A stretch of 26,814 nt of DNA from an uncultured Lachnospiraceae bacterium (GCA_910589635.1 CAJUTD010000042.1:1-26814); one strand, 5' to 3'. Counted from the stretch's first letter, positions 9,278-17,371 are shown. A program made the numbers and translations. The notes: generated by a model from the sequence alone, not told the origin.

Positions 9278-9859
9278 CTATTCTACCTCAACGCCGTAAT
9301 TGGCGCATAACGCTGCCAGACCGCCCTGGTAGCCGCTGCCGATGGCGTTAAATTTCCATTCGCCGCCATTTTTATAAAGTTCGCCGAACACGGCCGCAGT
9401 CTCTATGGAAAAATCCTCGCCGAGGTCGTACCTCAAAAGCTCCTCACCGGTAGCTTCATTGTAAATGCGCACAAACGCATTGTTCACTTGCCCAAAATTC
9501 TGTCTTCTGGCCTCAGCCTCATAGATTGTCACTGTAAAGGCAATCTTGGTGATATTCGCCGGAACAGCCGATAGGTCTACTTTAATCTGCTCGTCATCTC
9601 CATCACCGACGCCCGTAAGATTGTCTCCCTGGTGCTGTACGCTGCCCGACGGATGCGTCAAGTTCCCATAAAATACAAAATCTCTGGAATCACAAACTTT
9701 GCCGCTGTCCGTAAGCAAGAACGCCGCCGCATCAAGGTCAAAATCTCCGCCGGTATCGAACGCATTGACGTCCCATCCTAACCCCACTACGACCTTAGAC
9801 AGCCCCGGATTCCCTTTTGTCAAGCTGACTTTCTGGCCTTTCTGTAAATTCACTGGCAT
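9278..9859 (-). CDS. terD: TerD-family calcium-binding stress protein (second copy)
   Basis: A protein of 193 residues from the ATG at 9859, with a strong GTAGGAGGTGACG ribosome site. It shows the full TerD signature: N-terminal LQKGQKVSLTKGNPGL, GLGWDVN, DFDLDAAAFLL, GDNLTGVGDGDDEQI (acidic calcium-binding loop), VTIYEAEARRQNFG, LGEDFSIETAAVFGEL, and GEWKFNAIGSG followed by the GGLAALC tail. It lies 13 nt after terD1 and 11 nt before the divergent third copy, so the three are translated from one message. Family knowledge: TerD/TerE proteins bind calcium and give resistance to tellurite, colicins and phage in some bacteria. The symbol reflects family membership, not a tested function. Confidence 0.93.
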   Translation of the reverse strand: MPVNLQKGQKVSLTKGNPGLSKVVVGLGWDVNAFDTGGDFDLDAAAFLLTDSGKVCDSRDFVFYGNLTHPSGSVQHQGDNLTGVGDGDDEQIKVDLSAVPANITKIAFTVTIYEAEARRQNFGQVNNAFVRIYNEATGEELLRYDLGEDFSIETAAVFGELYKNGGEWKFNAIGSGYQGGLAALCANYGVEVE

Positions 9860-9872
9860 CAGTCGTCACCTC

Positions 9873-10454
9873 CTACGCTACTTCTATTCCATAGTGTCCG
9901 CACAAAGCTGCCAGTCCACCCTGGAAACCGCTGCCAATCGCGTTAAATTTCCACTCGCCATTGTGCCGATAGAGCTCGCCCACCACCACGGCAGTCTCAA
10001 TTGAGAAGTCCTCTCCGAGATCATAGCGTATCAGCTCCGTATTTGTCGTTTCATCCACAAGCCGGATAAATGCATTGGAAACCTGGCCGAAATTCTGCCG
10101 CCGCGTCTCCGCTTCATAAATCGTAACCGTAAAAGCAATTTTCTCCACATTGGCGGGCACCTTTGTCAAATCAACCTGAATCTGCTCGTCGTCGCCTTCT
10201 CCTTCACCCGTGAGATTGTCTCCCTGATGGTTCACAGACTCGCTTGCATGGCTGAGATTTCCATAAAAAATAAATTCCTTTTCTGTGGGGCACCTGCCGT
10301 CAGCTCCCAGCATGAATGCCGCCGCGTCAAGATCGAAATCTGCTCCTGAATCAAATGCATTGACGTCCCATCCGAGCCCAACCATGATGCTCTTGAGCCC
10401 AGGATTGCCTTTTGTTAAGTCTACCTTCTGTCCTTTTGATAAATTAATTGGCAT
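9873..10454 (-). CDS. terD: TerD-family calcium-binding stress protein (first copy)
   Basis: A protein of 193 residues from the ATG at 10454, with TTTAGGAGGGTAAGCT just upstream. It is nearly colinear with the second copy: GLGWDVNAFDSG, DFDLDAAAFML, GDNLTGEGEGDDEQI, VTIYEAETRRQNFG, LGEDFSIETAVVVGEL, GEWKFNAIGSG and a GGLAALC-YGIEV tail. The close similarity points to tandem duplication. It is the first of the three TerD genes and follows telA after a 163-nt AT-rich gap, the largest gap in the operon. I saw no convincing promoter in that gap, so expression is probably by read-through, though a non-sigma-A promoter cannot be excluded. Confidence 0.93.
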   Translation of the reverse strand: MPINLSKGQKVDLTKGNPGLKSIMVGLGWDVNAFDSGADFDLDAAAFMLGADGRCPTEKEFIFYGNLSHASESVNHQGDNLTGEGEGDDEQIQVDLTKVPANVEKIAFTVTIYEAETRRQNFGQVSNAFIRLVDETTNTELIRYDLGEDFSIETAVVVGELYRHNGEWKFNAIGSGFQGGLAALCGHYGIEVA

Positions 10455-10617
10455 AGCTTACCCTCCTAAACGTTATGTTACTACCTTAATATTCGTGTAA
10501 CTGCTGCATGTTCGCTTTTACTATATCTTTGTAATTGTTATCATTATTATTTATGTTTCTCTCTTAACTATTATTGTAACTCCTGTGATTTCTATTCATT
10601 CCGCAATGGGATAATAT

Positions 10618-11772
10618 CTATCTCCTGGCAGAAGGCATATGGTATTCGCGCCTGAAATCTTCCTTTATCGCTTCAAGCCTTACCTTATCTTCTTCGCGTT
10701 TCTTCTTCGCATCCTCCTGGATTCGCTTCGTCTCCTCGATTCCGCTGGTGATCGTCCGCCAGGTATTCTCTAATGTCTCAATCTGAATAGAACTTCCTGA
10801 CGCCAGCCTTGCCGTCATCTTAGAGGTCTCTACCGAATTCTGAGCGTTCTTGATCAGCATTTCATTTGTCTTCTTGTCAAGCGCAGCCATAGATTCTGCC
10901 TGAATTTTCTGCCTTTTCAGCAAAATCGCCTGTGCAAGGGCCTGTTTAAATATCGGCAGCGTTACGATAAATGCAGAATTGATCTTCCTTACCAGGTTAT
11001 AATTGCTGAATTCCATTGTCTTAATCATGGGAATCGACTGCATAGCCACATTTTCTGCAATGCGCAAATCCTGCGTGCGCTGCTCCATCATCATCAACGC
11101 CTGGTTGAGGCTTGTCAGTTCAAACTGAATCGACTGGTCGCCGCTCTGTTCCATTTCCTGCTGACGCTGTGCAATGTAAGCCTCAATTTCGCGGCATGCC
11201 TGTTCTCCTGCCAAAATATATTTCACAAGCTCATGGTAATAGTTGACATTGGCCTCAAACATCTGGTTGAGCTTGCGGTTGGACTGCTTGATTTCGGATT
11301 CATAACCTTTGAGCTGAACGTAAATTTTATCAATCTCTTCGCCCATCGTATGGTATTTGGAAAGAATCTTTTCTAACTGTTTCTTGAGATTGCCGAACAA
11401 TTTGTCCAGGAAACCGGGATTATCGCGAATCTCATCAATATCAAACTTATCCATAATCTTCGCCAAGATTGTCAACATCTCGCTGGTCTCATTGAGCTGC
11501 GACATATCCATGCCGTTTAAGACAACGTCGGAGGCCTTGGAAATCTCCTCTGCGGCGTCTGCGCCGAATGTGACAATCGTCTCTAGGTTGTGTACCTCTA
11601 TCGTACTCACGATACGGTCAACCTCCTCAGAATTGACGAGTTCGGCATTCATCTGCTCCCTGTCGGCAACAATATTATACTCCTGAACCACCTCTATCTC
11701 ATTCTTAGGCTCCGGTGCCTGCGCTGCCACAGGCGCTGCTGTAGTTGCTGTTTTGCTAAAATCAAGTCCCAT
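10618..11772 (-). CDS. telA: TelA-like toxic anion resistance protein
   Basis: A protein of 384 residues. I prefer the ATG at 11772 (MGLDFSKTATT...), 2 nt past the yceG stop and 9 nt from a GAGAGG ribosome site, over the in-frame TTG at 11778, which lies only 3 nt from that site. After an Ala/Pro/Thr-rich N-terminus the chain is almost entirely helical and charged, with long coiled-coil stretches. It contains the TelA-family pattern: QLNETSEMLTILAKIMDKF, a KLFGNLKKQLEKILSKY segment, and a core of polar helices ending in a lysine- and glutamate-rich tail. TelA (YceH in Bacillus) is a cytoplasmic protein repeatedly found with TerD and YceG. Its biochemical role is not established and a scaffold function is often suggested. 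Overlapping translation signals with yceG imply coupled expression. Confidence 0.9.
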   Translation of the reverse strand: MGLDFSKTATTAAPVAAQAPEPKNEIEVVQEYNIVADREQMNAELVNSEEVDRIVSTIEVHNLETIVTFGADAAEEISKASDVVLNGMDMSQLNETSEMLTILAKIMDKFDIDEIRDNPGFLDKLFGNLKKQLEKILSKYHTMGEEIDKIYVQLKGYESEIKQSNRKLNQMFEANVNYYHELVKYILAGEQACREIEAYIAQRQQEMEQSGDQSIQFELTSLNQALMMMEQRTQDLRIAENVAMQSIPMIKTMEFSNYNLVRKINSAFIVTLPIFKQALAQAILLKRQKIQAESMAALDKKTNEMLIKNAQNSVETSKMTARLASGSSIQIETLENTWRTITSGIEETKRIQEDAKKKREEDKVRLEAIKEDFRREYHMPSARR

Positions 11773-11774
11773 AA

Positions 11775-14051
11775 TCAATTACCTCTCTTGAATATAATGT
11801 CACGCCAGCTCTGGCGCGTGCTGCGTAATGGAAGGCTATACAGATCAGGCGCCTGTAAATCATAGATATATTCTCCAACCTGATGTTCCTCCATTATTTT
11901 CTTGTTAAAATACTTCTCGACGCTCTGATAACCTGTCGGTACAAAAAATACAATATCAAAGCCTATCTGGTTTAAAAATGCAACCAATATGCTGTCCTCA
12001 AGCGAAATCACCGTCTCCGTGGTGTTGATATAGATGAGCTTGGGATTTTTCTTCGTAAAATCAAATTTCTGAATCATCCTCACAATATCTTTGGGAAGGT
12101 TTAGCGCCGTAGCTATGACGGTATATTCCGTGCCATTCTGCCCGATTCCTTTGATTAACCTCTGCTCGATAATGGCTTGTAATTTATCTAACATAAATTC
12201 CTGCATATCCTCCCGCAGGATTCCATATTGATAACAGGGATGATCTTTTATTTTTGCCCTCAAAAGCCGCCCGTTTTTGTAAAATTCCGTAGCGCACGAC
12301 TTCACCGGATTTGCCGCCGTCGGCTCGATATAAGGAGCCTTCTGTATGAGAACCGTGTTTTCTGTCAGCAGTTCCCGGATGGACGTCCAATACTGCGGCA
12401 ACTGCCCATGTTTCACGCCGGACACCTTGGAAAAGATAACCGGCACGTTGACAACGCCATCCACGGTACTGAATCCGGGGCGGTATTTAAGCTCCTGATC
12501 CCACAAAATCTTAATCTCTTCATACATGGTCTGCAAACTGATAATATTTGCCTTGCCATACTGCTGATCCCGGTATAAACCGGAATCCTGGTACATGAGC
12601 GTATCTAATTCCCGTTCTGCATGGTAAGCCGCGGTTGCCATCGTCACCTGGGAAGTTTCCCCAGGAAATTTATCAAGCGCCAGCGATTCTCCATAATTCA
12701 CATCGTAAAGAAGATTGTCCGTGAGCATACACTTTTGATTCAGATTCGGGCACAGAATCAGCACGTCCACCGGCAACCGTGCCAGAAACCGCAGAAACAT
12801 ACTCTCATTTTCATTCTTACAGCCGCCAAGGTATATGAAACAGGCTACTTCTGGGGGAGCCCAGTTGGAAAACATCATTGGCATATACCGTTTGAGCCAA
12901 CAGAGAAGATACACCGCTTTATTCGTCAGTTTGTTTAGGCTGTTACCTTCGGCTTTCGCCTCCATCAAAATCACATCAACAAATGACTTCACCATCAGTC
13001 TTTGCAGCTCAACGTTGGGAGCGTATATGATATTTGCAGAAAGATCCAGAATCATCTGGTCCTGCCTGCTATACTGATTCCTGCGAATGTTTGCAATCTC
13101 ATCCGGCGTCGGCCTGCCAATCTCCTGATTGACAATTACAACTTTACGTTTCGCATTTTTTAACGCCAGCTGCAATTGATACAGTTCATTGGTGTAGGTA
13201 AGTTTATCCTCCACTCCATTAATGCGGATAAAACAATTATAGAAAAGCTTGGGGTCGTCGCCCCGCGCCAATATGCTCTCCCGCACATCATCAAGGCCCT
13301 CTCCTCTGATCCAGGCGTTGGTACAGTTTATAAGCTCAGGCTTGGTCCCATATAACCTTTGATTATTCAATTCGTTCTGCAAGTCCTCACGGACTTTTTT
13401 CAGACAAAATCCCGGCGGGAACGCTTTCATACCAACCATCTGGAGATTATCCGACAGTGCAGAGGACGGGTCGGCCTTTAAATAACCGGCGTCTCCATGG
13501 TATTGGAGCAATATTACGTCGCATCCTGCATTTGACAAAATGGAAATCAGCATCAATTCATAATTGCTGATATCGCCTTCATATAAAATCTTCGGAATGT
13601 TATTAGCTCCTAACTGATTTACAATTCTTTCAAACTTGTAATACAGCCAGCACATAAACTTGATGTATGCATTTTTGAGCATATTTTCCGTCTTACCGGC
13701 CTTCCTTAAAGAATCAAGGCAATCATAGATGGATGTCGCTACGTTCTTCCTCTGATACTCGTTCATTCGCGGCAGCCATTTTCGCAGGCTTGCCTCTATG
13801 AACCCAAGGCTCATTTGAAAATCCATACCCATGATTTCGCCGTAATACGACAAATTTTTCTCGTCGGGATTGGGGATTTTCCCTTCAATAACCACGCCCG
13901 ACTTGCGTGCCTGGTCATAATATTTGCGGATAAATTCTTCTATTTCCTGTGAATATCCATTCAACCGATAAAAATAAATTCCCTTATCCTGCCTGCCATC
14001 CAGCTCGACAAAATAATCGCTGAGTTTACGAATTTTGGTACGTTTCAGCAT
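11775..14051 (-). CDS. yceG: YceG-like protein of Ter loci with three internal repeats
   Basis: A protein of 758 residues from the ATG at 14051 (GAAGGTGAG ribosome site), 15 nt after the rhomboid gene and 2 nt before telA. It matches the YceG family, which sits beside TelA and TerD in Bacillus and other Firmicutes and has no known activity. No membrane span or signal peptide is evident, so it is probably cytoplasmic. By eye I find the same unit three times: residues about 123-190 (IPKILYEGDIS ... GCDVILLQY), 372-440 (VACFIYLGG ... PVDVLILCPN) and 640-710 (NPKLIYINTT ... GFDIVFFVP). Each has a beta strand, a small polar loop, an acidic residue starting a hydrophobic helix, then a D-V/I strand, in the manner of a Rossmann-type half. 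A fourth copy occurs in the trypsin fusion encoded at 15779-17236. YceG here is the family name and not the E. coli MltG protein that shares the symbol. Confidence 0.85.
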   Translation of the reverse strand: MLKRTKIRKLSDYFVELDGRQDKGIYFYRLNGYSQEIEEFIRKYYDQARKSGVVIEGKIPNPDEKNLSYYGEIMGMDFQMSLGFIEASLRKWLPRMNEYQRKNVATSIYDCLDSLRKAGKTENMLKNAYIKFMCWLYYKFERIVNQLGANNIPKILYEGDISNYELMLISILSNAGCDVILLQYHGDAGYLKADPSSALSDNLQMVGMKAFPPGFCLKKVREDLQNELNNQRLYGTKPELINCTNAWIRGEGLDDVRESILARGDDPKLFYNCFIRINGVEDKLTYTNELYQLQLALKNAKRKVVIVNQEIGRPTPDEIANIRRNQYSRQDQMILDLSANIIYAPNVELQRLMVKSFVDVILMEAKAEGNSLNKLTNKAVYLLCWLKRYMPMMFSNWAPPEVACFIYLGGCKNENESMFLRFLARLPVDVLILCPNLNQKCMLTDNLLYDVNYGESLALDKFPGETSQVTMATAAYHAERELDTLMYQDSGLYRDQQYGKANIISLQTMYEEIKILWDQELKYRPGFSTVDGVVNVPVIFSKVSGVKHGQLPQYWTSIRELLTENTVLIQKAPYIEPTAANPVKSCATEFYKNGRLLRAKIKDHPCYQYGILREDMQEFMLDKLQAIIEQRLIKGIGQNGTEYTVIATALNLPKDIVRMIQKFDFTKKNPKLIYINTTETVISLEDSILVAFLNQIGFDIVFFVPTGYQSVEKYFNKKIMEEHQVGEYIYDLQAPDLYSLPLRSTRQSWRDIIFKRGN

Positions 14052-14066
14052 GGAGTGTTCTCACCT

Positions 14067-14657
14067 TCAATATCTGTTCATTTTATGTTTATACATTACA
14101 AACCCCAGGCATGATCCGACAACCCCTCCCACAATGTGGGTCAGGTTCGAGACATTGTCTTTGATAAATACACCCTGGAAAATCTGCTGTCCGATATAAA
14201 TCACCGCCACCAGAATAAAAGTCAGCGGAATCTCGCCCTCTTTGATTGAAGTAAGGGAAGACAGCAAAATCAGGGCAAACACAACACCGCTTGCCCCCAA
14301 CAGCCGTACTCCCGGAAATAATATGAAATGAATCACGCCGGTCACCAACGCTGTCGTCAAAATCACAAACAATAGATTGGAAGAACCGTATTTCTCCTCC
14401 AGCAATGGTCCGACAACGAGTATCAACATGATATTGCCAATAAAATGTTCCCATCCGGCATGGCCTAACACATGCCCGAAAAAGCGAATGTAAGTAAAAG
14501 GGCTTAACAGAGAAGAACGATACACGCTAAATAGCAGATTGGTGGAAGCCTTCTCTGTCACCTGATCCAGAATCAGGACAATAAAACATACTATCGTAAA
14601 TCCTAAAATAACCGGCGCGTTAAACGTCACCTTAAACCTTCTTTTGTTACTGTCCAT
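14067..14657 (-). CDS. Rhomboid-family intramembrane serine protease
   Basis: A protein of 196 residues from the ATG at 14657 (MDSNKRRFKVTF...). GGGAGAGAAGGAAG lies directly upstream, while the longer frame to 14708 would start inside the promoter. It has six predicted membrane helices. Signatures: HVLGHAGWEHFIGNIM in helix 2 (H-x2-G-x2-H-x3-N pattern), GASGVVFALIL in helix 4 carrying the catalytic serine, and HIVGGVVGSCLGFVM in the last helix carrying the catalytic histidine. This Ser/His dyad is complete, so the enzyme should cut transmembrane segments of membrane proteins. It is the first gene of the YceG-TelA-TerD-ATPase unit, directly behind a good promoter. A rhomboid at the head of a Ter operon suggests signalling by proteolysis or cleavage of a locus-specific membrane partner (inference). 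The only other obvious membrane protein in the operon is the calcium ATPase. Confidence 0.88.
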   Translation of the reverse strand: MDSNKRRFKVTFNAPVILGFTIVCFIVLILDQVTEKASTNLLFSVYRSSLLSPFTYIRFFGHVLGHAGWEHFIGNIMLILVVGPLLEEKYGSSNLLFVILTTALVTGVIHFILFPGVRLLGASGVVFALILLSSLTSIKEGEIPLTFILVAVIYIGQQIFQGVFIKDNVSNLTHIVGGVVGSCLGFVMYKHKMNRY

Positions 14658-14691
14658 CTTCCTTCTCTCCCTTAATATTACTTTGCCCTCT

Positions 14692-14720
14692 ATACTATCA
14701 TATCTCATAAAAATTTACAA
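14692..14720 (-). promoter_or_regulatory. Promoter of the rhomboid-YceG-TelA-TerD-ATPase-HAD operon
   Basis: On the minus strand a TTGTAA -35 (14715-14720) and a TAGTAT -10 (14692-14697) are separated by exactly 17 nt. It lies just after the terminator of the coiled-coil gene and 35 nt before the rhomboid start codon, and no terminator is visible until 4995. Confidence 0.65.
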
Positions 14721-14748
14721 GTTTCGCTTCCTTAAGGTGCGAAATGTG

Positions 14749-14794
14749 AAAATAGCCAGTTTGGAGACAACAGTATAGACTGCCCAAACTGGCT
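14749..14794 (-). terminator. Intrinsic terminator after the coiled-coil protein gene
   Basis: AGCCAGTTTGG (14754-14764) and CCAAACTGGCT (14784-14794) form a perfect 11-bp stem with a 19-nt loop. On the minus strand it is followed by ATTTTCAC, a short U-tract. It begins 6 nt past the stop codon of the gene ending at 14800. Confidence 0.65.
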
Positions 14795-14799
14795 AAAAA

Positions 14800-15591
14800 T
14801 TACCAAATATTTATGTTTGACACCATCTTATGAAACGACTGCGCTTCACTGCCGGCCGTTACCCGGTACTGAGCAAGAAATTGCTGACCGGCTTGTTTCA
14901 GCTTTGTCCCAATATTTTCAGGCATTTCACTTCTGGCTTTTCTGCTTCTTTCTATTTCCTCTAAAGAACCTTGTATAGCTTCCTCCATCTTCTCTAATTT
15001 ATCTCCTCTATTGCCAGATGTTTTTAGATATTGAAGCCTTTTTTTGTAATCCTTTTCCACAATATCTTCCGCTTCCCGGGCATTGTGAAGCCACTCTTCA
15101 TACCCATCGCAAATTTGTTTATACGCATCATCCAATGCCTGTAAGTCTTCCTCTTTTGTCAATTGACGATATCCCGTCTCACTGTTGGGATCACTTACAT
15201 AACATACCCTGGAACCATCTTGATACCCTTTGACTATTTTATCGTATTCACTGGCATACGCTTCAAATATGGCCCTTGCCTGCGCATCGGCAGCCAGACC
15301 ATCCTTACCGCTTTTTTGTATTTTTTCTAAAAGCACATTGACATGGCTGGTTACTATCTTTGCCTCTTTTAGATTCTCTCCCTCTTGCTTGAGCACATCA
15401 CGCGTTATCTTTTCATTTTCCGCCAAATCGCTGCGAAATTTTTCTTTTCCTTCTTCCGAAATAGTAACCTTCACAGGATTGCTCTTTAATATGTTTAAAT
15501 CCTCTTGCCCTTGCGGCTTGCCTGGCATGAGACTTGTATCGCCTCGAAGAAAGGAAACGGATGGATATGGTGTGTTTGATGATATTCTCAC
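14800..15591 (-). CDS. Uncharacterised coiled-coil protein in Ter locus
   Basis: A protein of 263 residues starting with GTG at 15591, preceded by AAAGGGGGAATAAGA. I do not recognise the family. It has a short polar N-terminus (MRISSNTPYPSVSFLRGDTS) and then a PVKVTISEEGKEKFRSDL segment of a kind I associate, from memory, with several unassigned clostridial proteins. Most of the rest (about residues 50-240) is charged helix with coiled-coil character, including a run of alternating K/E around KRLQYLKTSGNRGDKLEKM. No signal peptide, membrane span or cysteine-based motif is seen. It has its own strong promoter and terminator, so it is made independently of the two Ter-related units that flank it. 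Its position between the YceG-trypsin gene and the YceG operon suggests it belongs to the same pathway, possibly as a partner or substrate of the protease, which is untested. Confidence 0.7.
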   Translation of the reverse strand: MRISSNTPYPSVSFLRGDTSLMPGKPQGQEDLNILKSNPVKVTISEEGKEKFRSDLAENEKITRDVLKQEGENLKEAKIVTSHVNVLLEKIQKSGKDGLAADAQARAIFEAYASEYDKIVKGYQDGSRVCYVSDPNSETGYRQLTKEEDLQALDDAYKQICDGYEEWLHNAREAEDIVEKDYKKRLQYLKTSGNRGDKLEKMEEAIQGSLEEIERSRKARSEMPENIGTKLKQAGQQFLAQYRVTAGSEAQSFHKMVSNINIW

Positions 15592-15624
15592 TCTTATTCC
15601 CCCTTTCGTCTTAAACTTGAAAGT

Positions 15625-15638
15625 AATCTTATAAGATT
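15625..15638. promoter_or_regulatory. 14-bp perfect palindrome, possible operator
   Basis: AATCTTATAAGATT is a perfect 14-bp palindrome lying about 18 nt downstream of the -10 element of the coiled-coil gene promoter, in the early transcribed region. Such a place suits a repressor site. Its AT-rich composition makes chance occurrence possible. Confidence 0.35.
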
Positions 15639-15655
15639 GCTTATATTACAAAATA

Positions 15656-15684
15656 ATTGTAATTGTTTCCCATTTACCTGTCAA
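15656..15684 (-). promoter_or_regulatory. Strong sigma-A promoter of the coiled-coil protein gene
   Basis: On the minus strand a consensus TTGACA -35 (15679-15684) and TACAAT -10 (15656-15661) are separated by 17 nt. It lies 65 nt upstream of the GTG start at 15591. It is the only exact consensus -35 among the promoters I found here. Confidence 0.75.
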
Positions 15685-15778
15685 TAAAACAATTCCTTAC
15701 TTCTGCAATAATGTCCAACATGAGTCAAACATCCGCGCTAACGGGGCTTCTCGGCTAAATGCTCTGTGGGTGCATTCC

Positions 15779-17236
15779 TCACAGGGAATAAAACCCCCGC
15801 GCAAATGTGCGTATATCCTCATAGCTCACGGCCAGGTTAATATTCTGCCCATTGTCTATACCGGCCGTACTTATGCCGATCACTTCTCCCTGCATATTGA
15901 GCACCGCGCCCCCGGAGCTGCCGGGGGAAATGGGAGCCGTAAACTGTATCATGCCCACATCCCGAATATTGCGAAAACCAGAAATAATGCCGTCGCTGAC
16001 TGAATTAAACAAACCCAGCGGACTGCCGATTGCCACCACCTTCTGCCCTCTTACAAGCTTCTTGGTTCCATGATAGATTGGCAATGGGTTGAGCTGTTTA
16101 GCAATCCGAATCACTGCAAGGTCAAGATTATAATTATATTTGATAACTTCATCTGTCGTATAAATTTGCTCATCATCTTCCATTCTAACAGAGAAAAAAC
16201 TTCCCCCTGAAACGACATGGTCATTCGTCAGTATGTAGCCCGCGCGGCCTATCATGATGCCTGAACCTGTGCCGATTACTTCCTGCCTACTGTCATGGAC
16301 GGCTATCATTACGATGGAGGACGCCAGCTGGGCCAATTCCTCAAACGTCTTTTCTACATAACCCTTCTTTGCCGATGCTGCCCCCTCGCCCGCTTGATTT
16401 CTATGCCGGTTTCGCTCAGGAAGCGTTACCCTGACATTACCTCTTCTAACCTCATTGATTTCCTTTCCCGCATTCGCCGGCGTTTTCATCGCCACTTCTC
16501 GCTTCCTGTCCGCCGTTCCCTTGGCTGCTTCCTGCTCCAGCTCATGTTCATATGGCTTATATTCCGGCAGTCTGCCTGTGCCAAATTGTCCAAGGACCAG
16601 CTTCTGGGAGAGATCTTTCAACTCCTCCGCAACCTCTGCATCCTTGCGGTTCTCCAGCAGAAGCACGTCGCATCCCAGAAGCGTGACAAAGTAGAAAAAC
16701 AAATACTCCTGTTCTTTCGTCACATCTTCCGCAATTATTTTCATGCAGTTCTTCTCATTCCAGGTTCCAAGCGCCTCTCCCAATACTTGTTCCGTCCAAA
16801 AAAGAATTTTTGCCGCAAAGTTTCTGAGCATGGAATCCGAAACCGCTTGCTTATATGTTCTGTGTTTGGCGAGGACTTCCGCTAACCCGGCAGACATCAC
16901 ACGTTCCAAAACCTCCGATGATATCATTTGCCTGAGACGTATCTCCCCACTTTGTTTCCACTCTTCGTACACCTTGGAATAAAATGAGACATCCTCCGCT
17001 TCGCAAAGCTGCGGAAGCGATTGCAGCCTTACATACCATAATCTGCTTCTTGACATTTCTATGCACATTCTTTTGTCAGCCTGGTAGATTGCGTCTGCAA
17101 GCCCGCGGCCTTCGCCCAGAGCCCTTACAAAATATACATCCCGTTGCCCATTATTATAGCCGCCTTTCACGCCCAGAAACGTATCTATAGAATTAATCTG
17201 CATAGTATTATGTCTATAAGCTACTATTTTCTCCAC
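15779..17236 (-). CDS. Trypsin-like (HtrA-type) serine protease fused to a YceG-type module
   Basis: A protein of 485 residues from a GTG at 17236 with AAAGGA upstream. The C-terminal half (about 300-485) is a chymotrypsin-fold protease of the HtrA kind: TGSGIMI (323-329), H340 in ILTNDHVVSG, D372 in NLDLAVIRI, and S441 in ISPGSSGGAVL, so the triad is complete. There is no PDZ domain, signal peptide or membrane anchor, so it should act in the cytosol. The N-terminal half contains (about 131-200) NFAAKILFWTEQV ... CMKIIAEDVTK ... LLGCDVLLLENRK, which aligns by eye with the repeat unit of the YceG protein encoded at 11775-14051. A basic, low-complexity linker (about 235-295) joins the halves. 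The protease is therefore probably tethered to, or assembled with, the YceG system. It has its own promoter and is divergent from the CitE-like lyase gene. Confidence 0.85.
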   Translation of the reverse strand: MEKIVAYRHNTMQINSIDTFLGVKGGYNNGQRDVYFVRALGEGRGLADAIYQADKRMCIEMSRSRLWYVRLQSLPQLCEAEDVSFYSKVYEEWKQSGEIRLRQMISSEVLERVMSAGLAEVLAKHRTYKQAVSDSMLRNFAAKILFWTEQVLGEALGTWNEKNCMKIIAEDVTKEQEYLFFYFVTLLGCDVLLLENRKDAEVAEELKDLSQKLVLGQFGTGRLPEYKPYEHELEQEAAKGTADRKREVAMKTPANAGKEINEVRRGNVRVTLPERNRHRNQAGEGAASAKKGYVEKTFEELAQLASSIVMIAVHDSRQEVIGTGSGIMIGRAGYILTNDHVVSGGSFFSVRMEDDEQIYTTDEVIKYNYNLDLAVIRIAKQLNPLPIYHGTKKLVRGQKVVAIGSPLGLFNSVSDGIISGFRNIRDVGMIQFTAPISPGSSGGAVLNMQGEVIGISTAGIDNGQNINLAVSYEDIRTFARGFYSL

Positions 17237-17268
17237 TGTAAATACACCGTCCTTTGTATCCTTTTATT

Positions 17269-17297
17269 AGTTTATCATGAATTACAAAACTGTACAA
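17269..17297 (-). promoter_or_regulatory. Promoter of the YceG-trypsin fusion gene
   Basis: On the minus strand a TTGTAC -35 (17292-17297) and TAAACT -10 (17269-17274) have 17-nt spacing, 32 nt upstream of the GTG start at 17236. Confidence 0.55.
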
Positions 17298-17362
17298 CTT
17301 CTAACCCTTACCGCAGAGAGGGACTTTTTATTGAAATTTTCGTTCTCGAACTACTAGTTTTA

Positions 17363-17371
17363 TGTTATACT
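17363..17371 (+). promoter_or_regulatory. Extended -10 promoter of the CitE-like lyase gene
   Basis: TGTTATACT (17363-17371) is an extended -10 element (TG-n-TATACT). No good -35 lies 17 nt upstream. The leader to the TTG start at 17485 would be about 105 nt. It is divergent from the promoter at 17269-17297. Confidence 0.4.

Noticed and set aside
10455..10617. Possible promoter in the telA-terD1 gap
   Set aside because: Several TATAGT or TACAAT-like -10 boxes exist, but none has a reasonable -35 at 16-18 nt, as expected by chance in AT-rich DNA.
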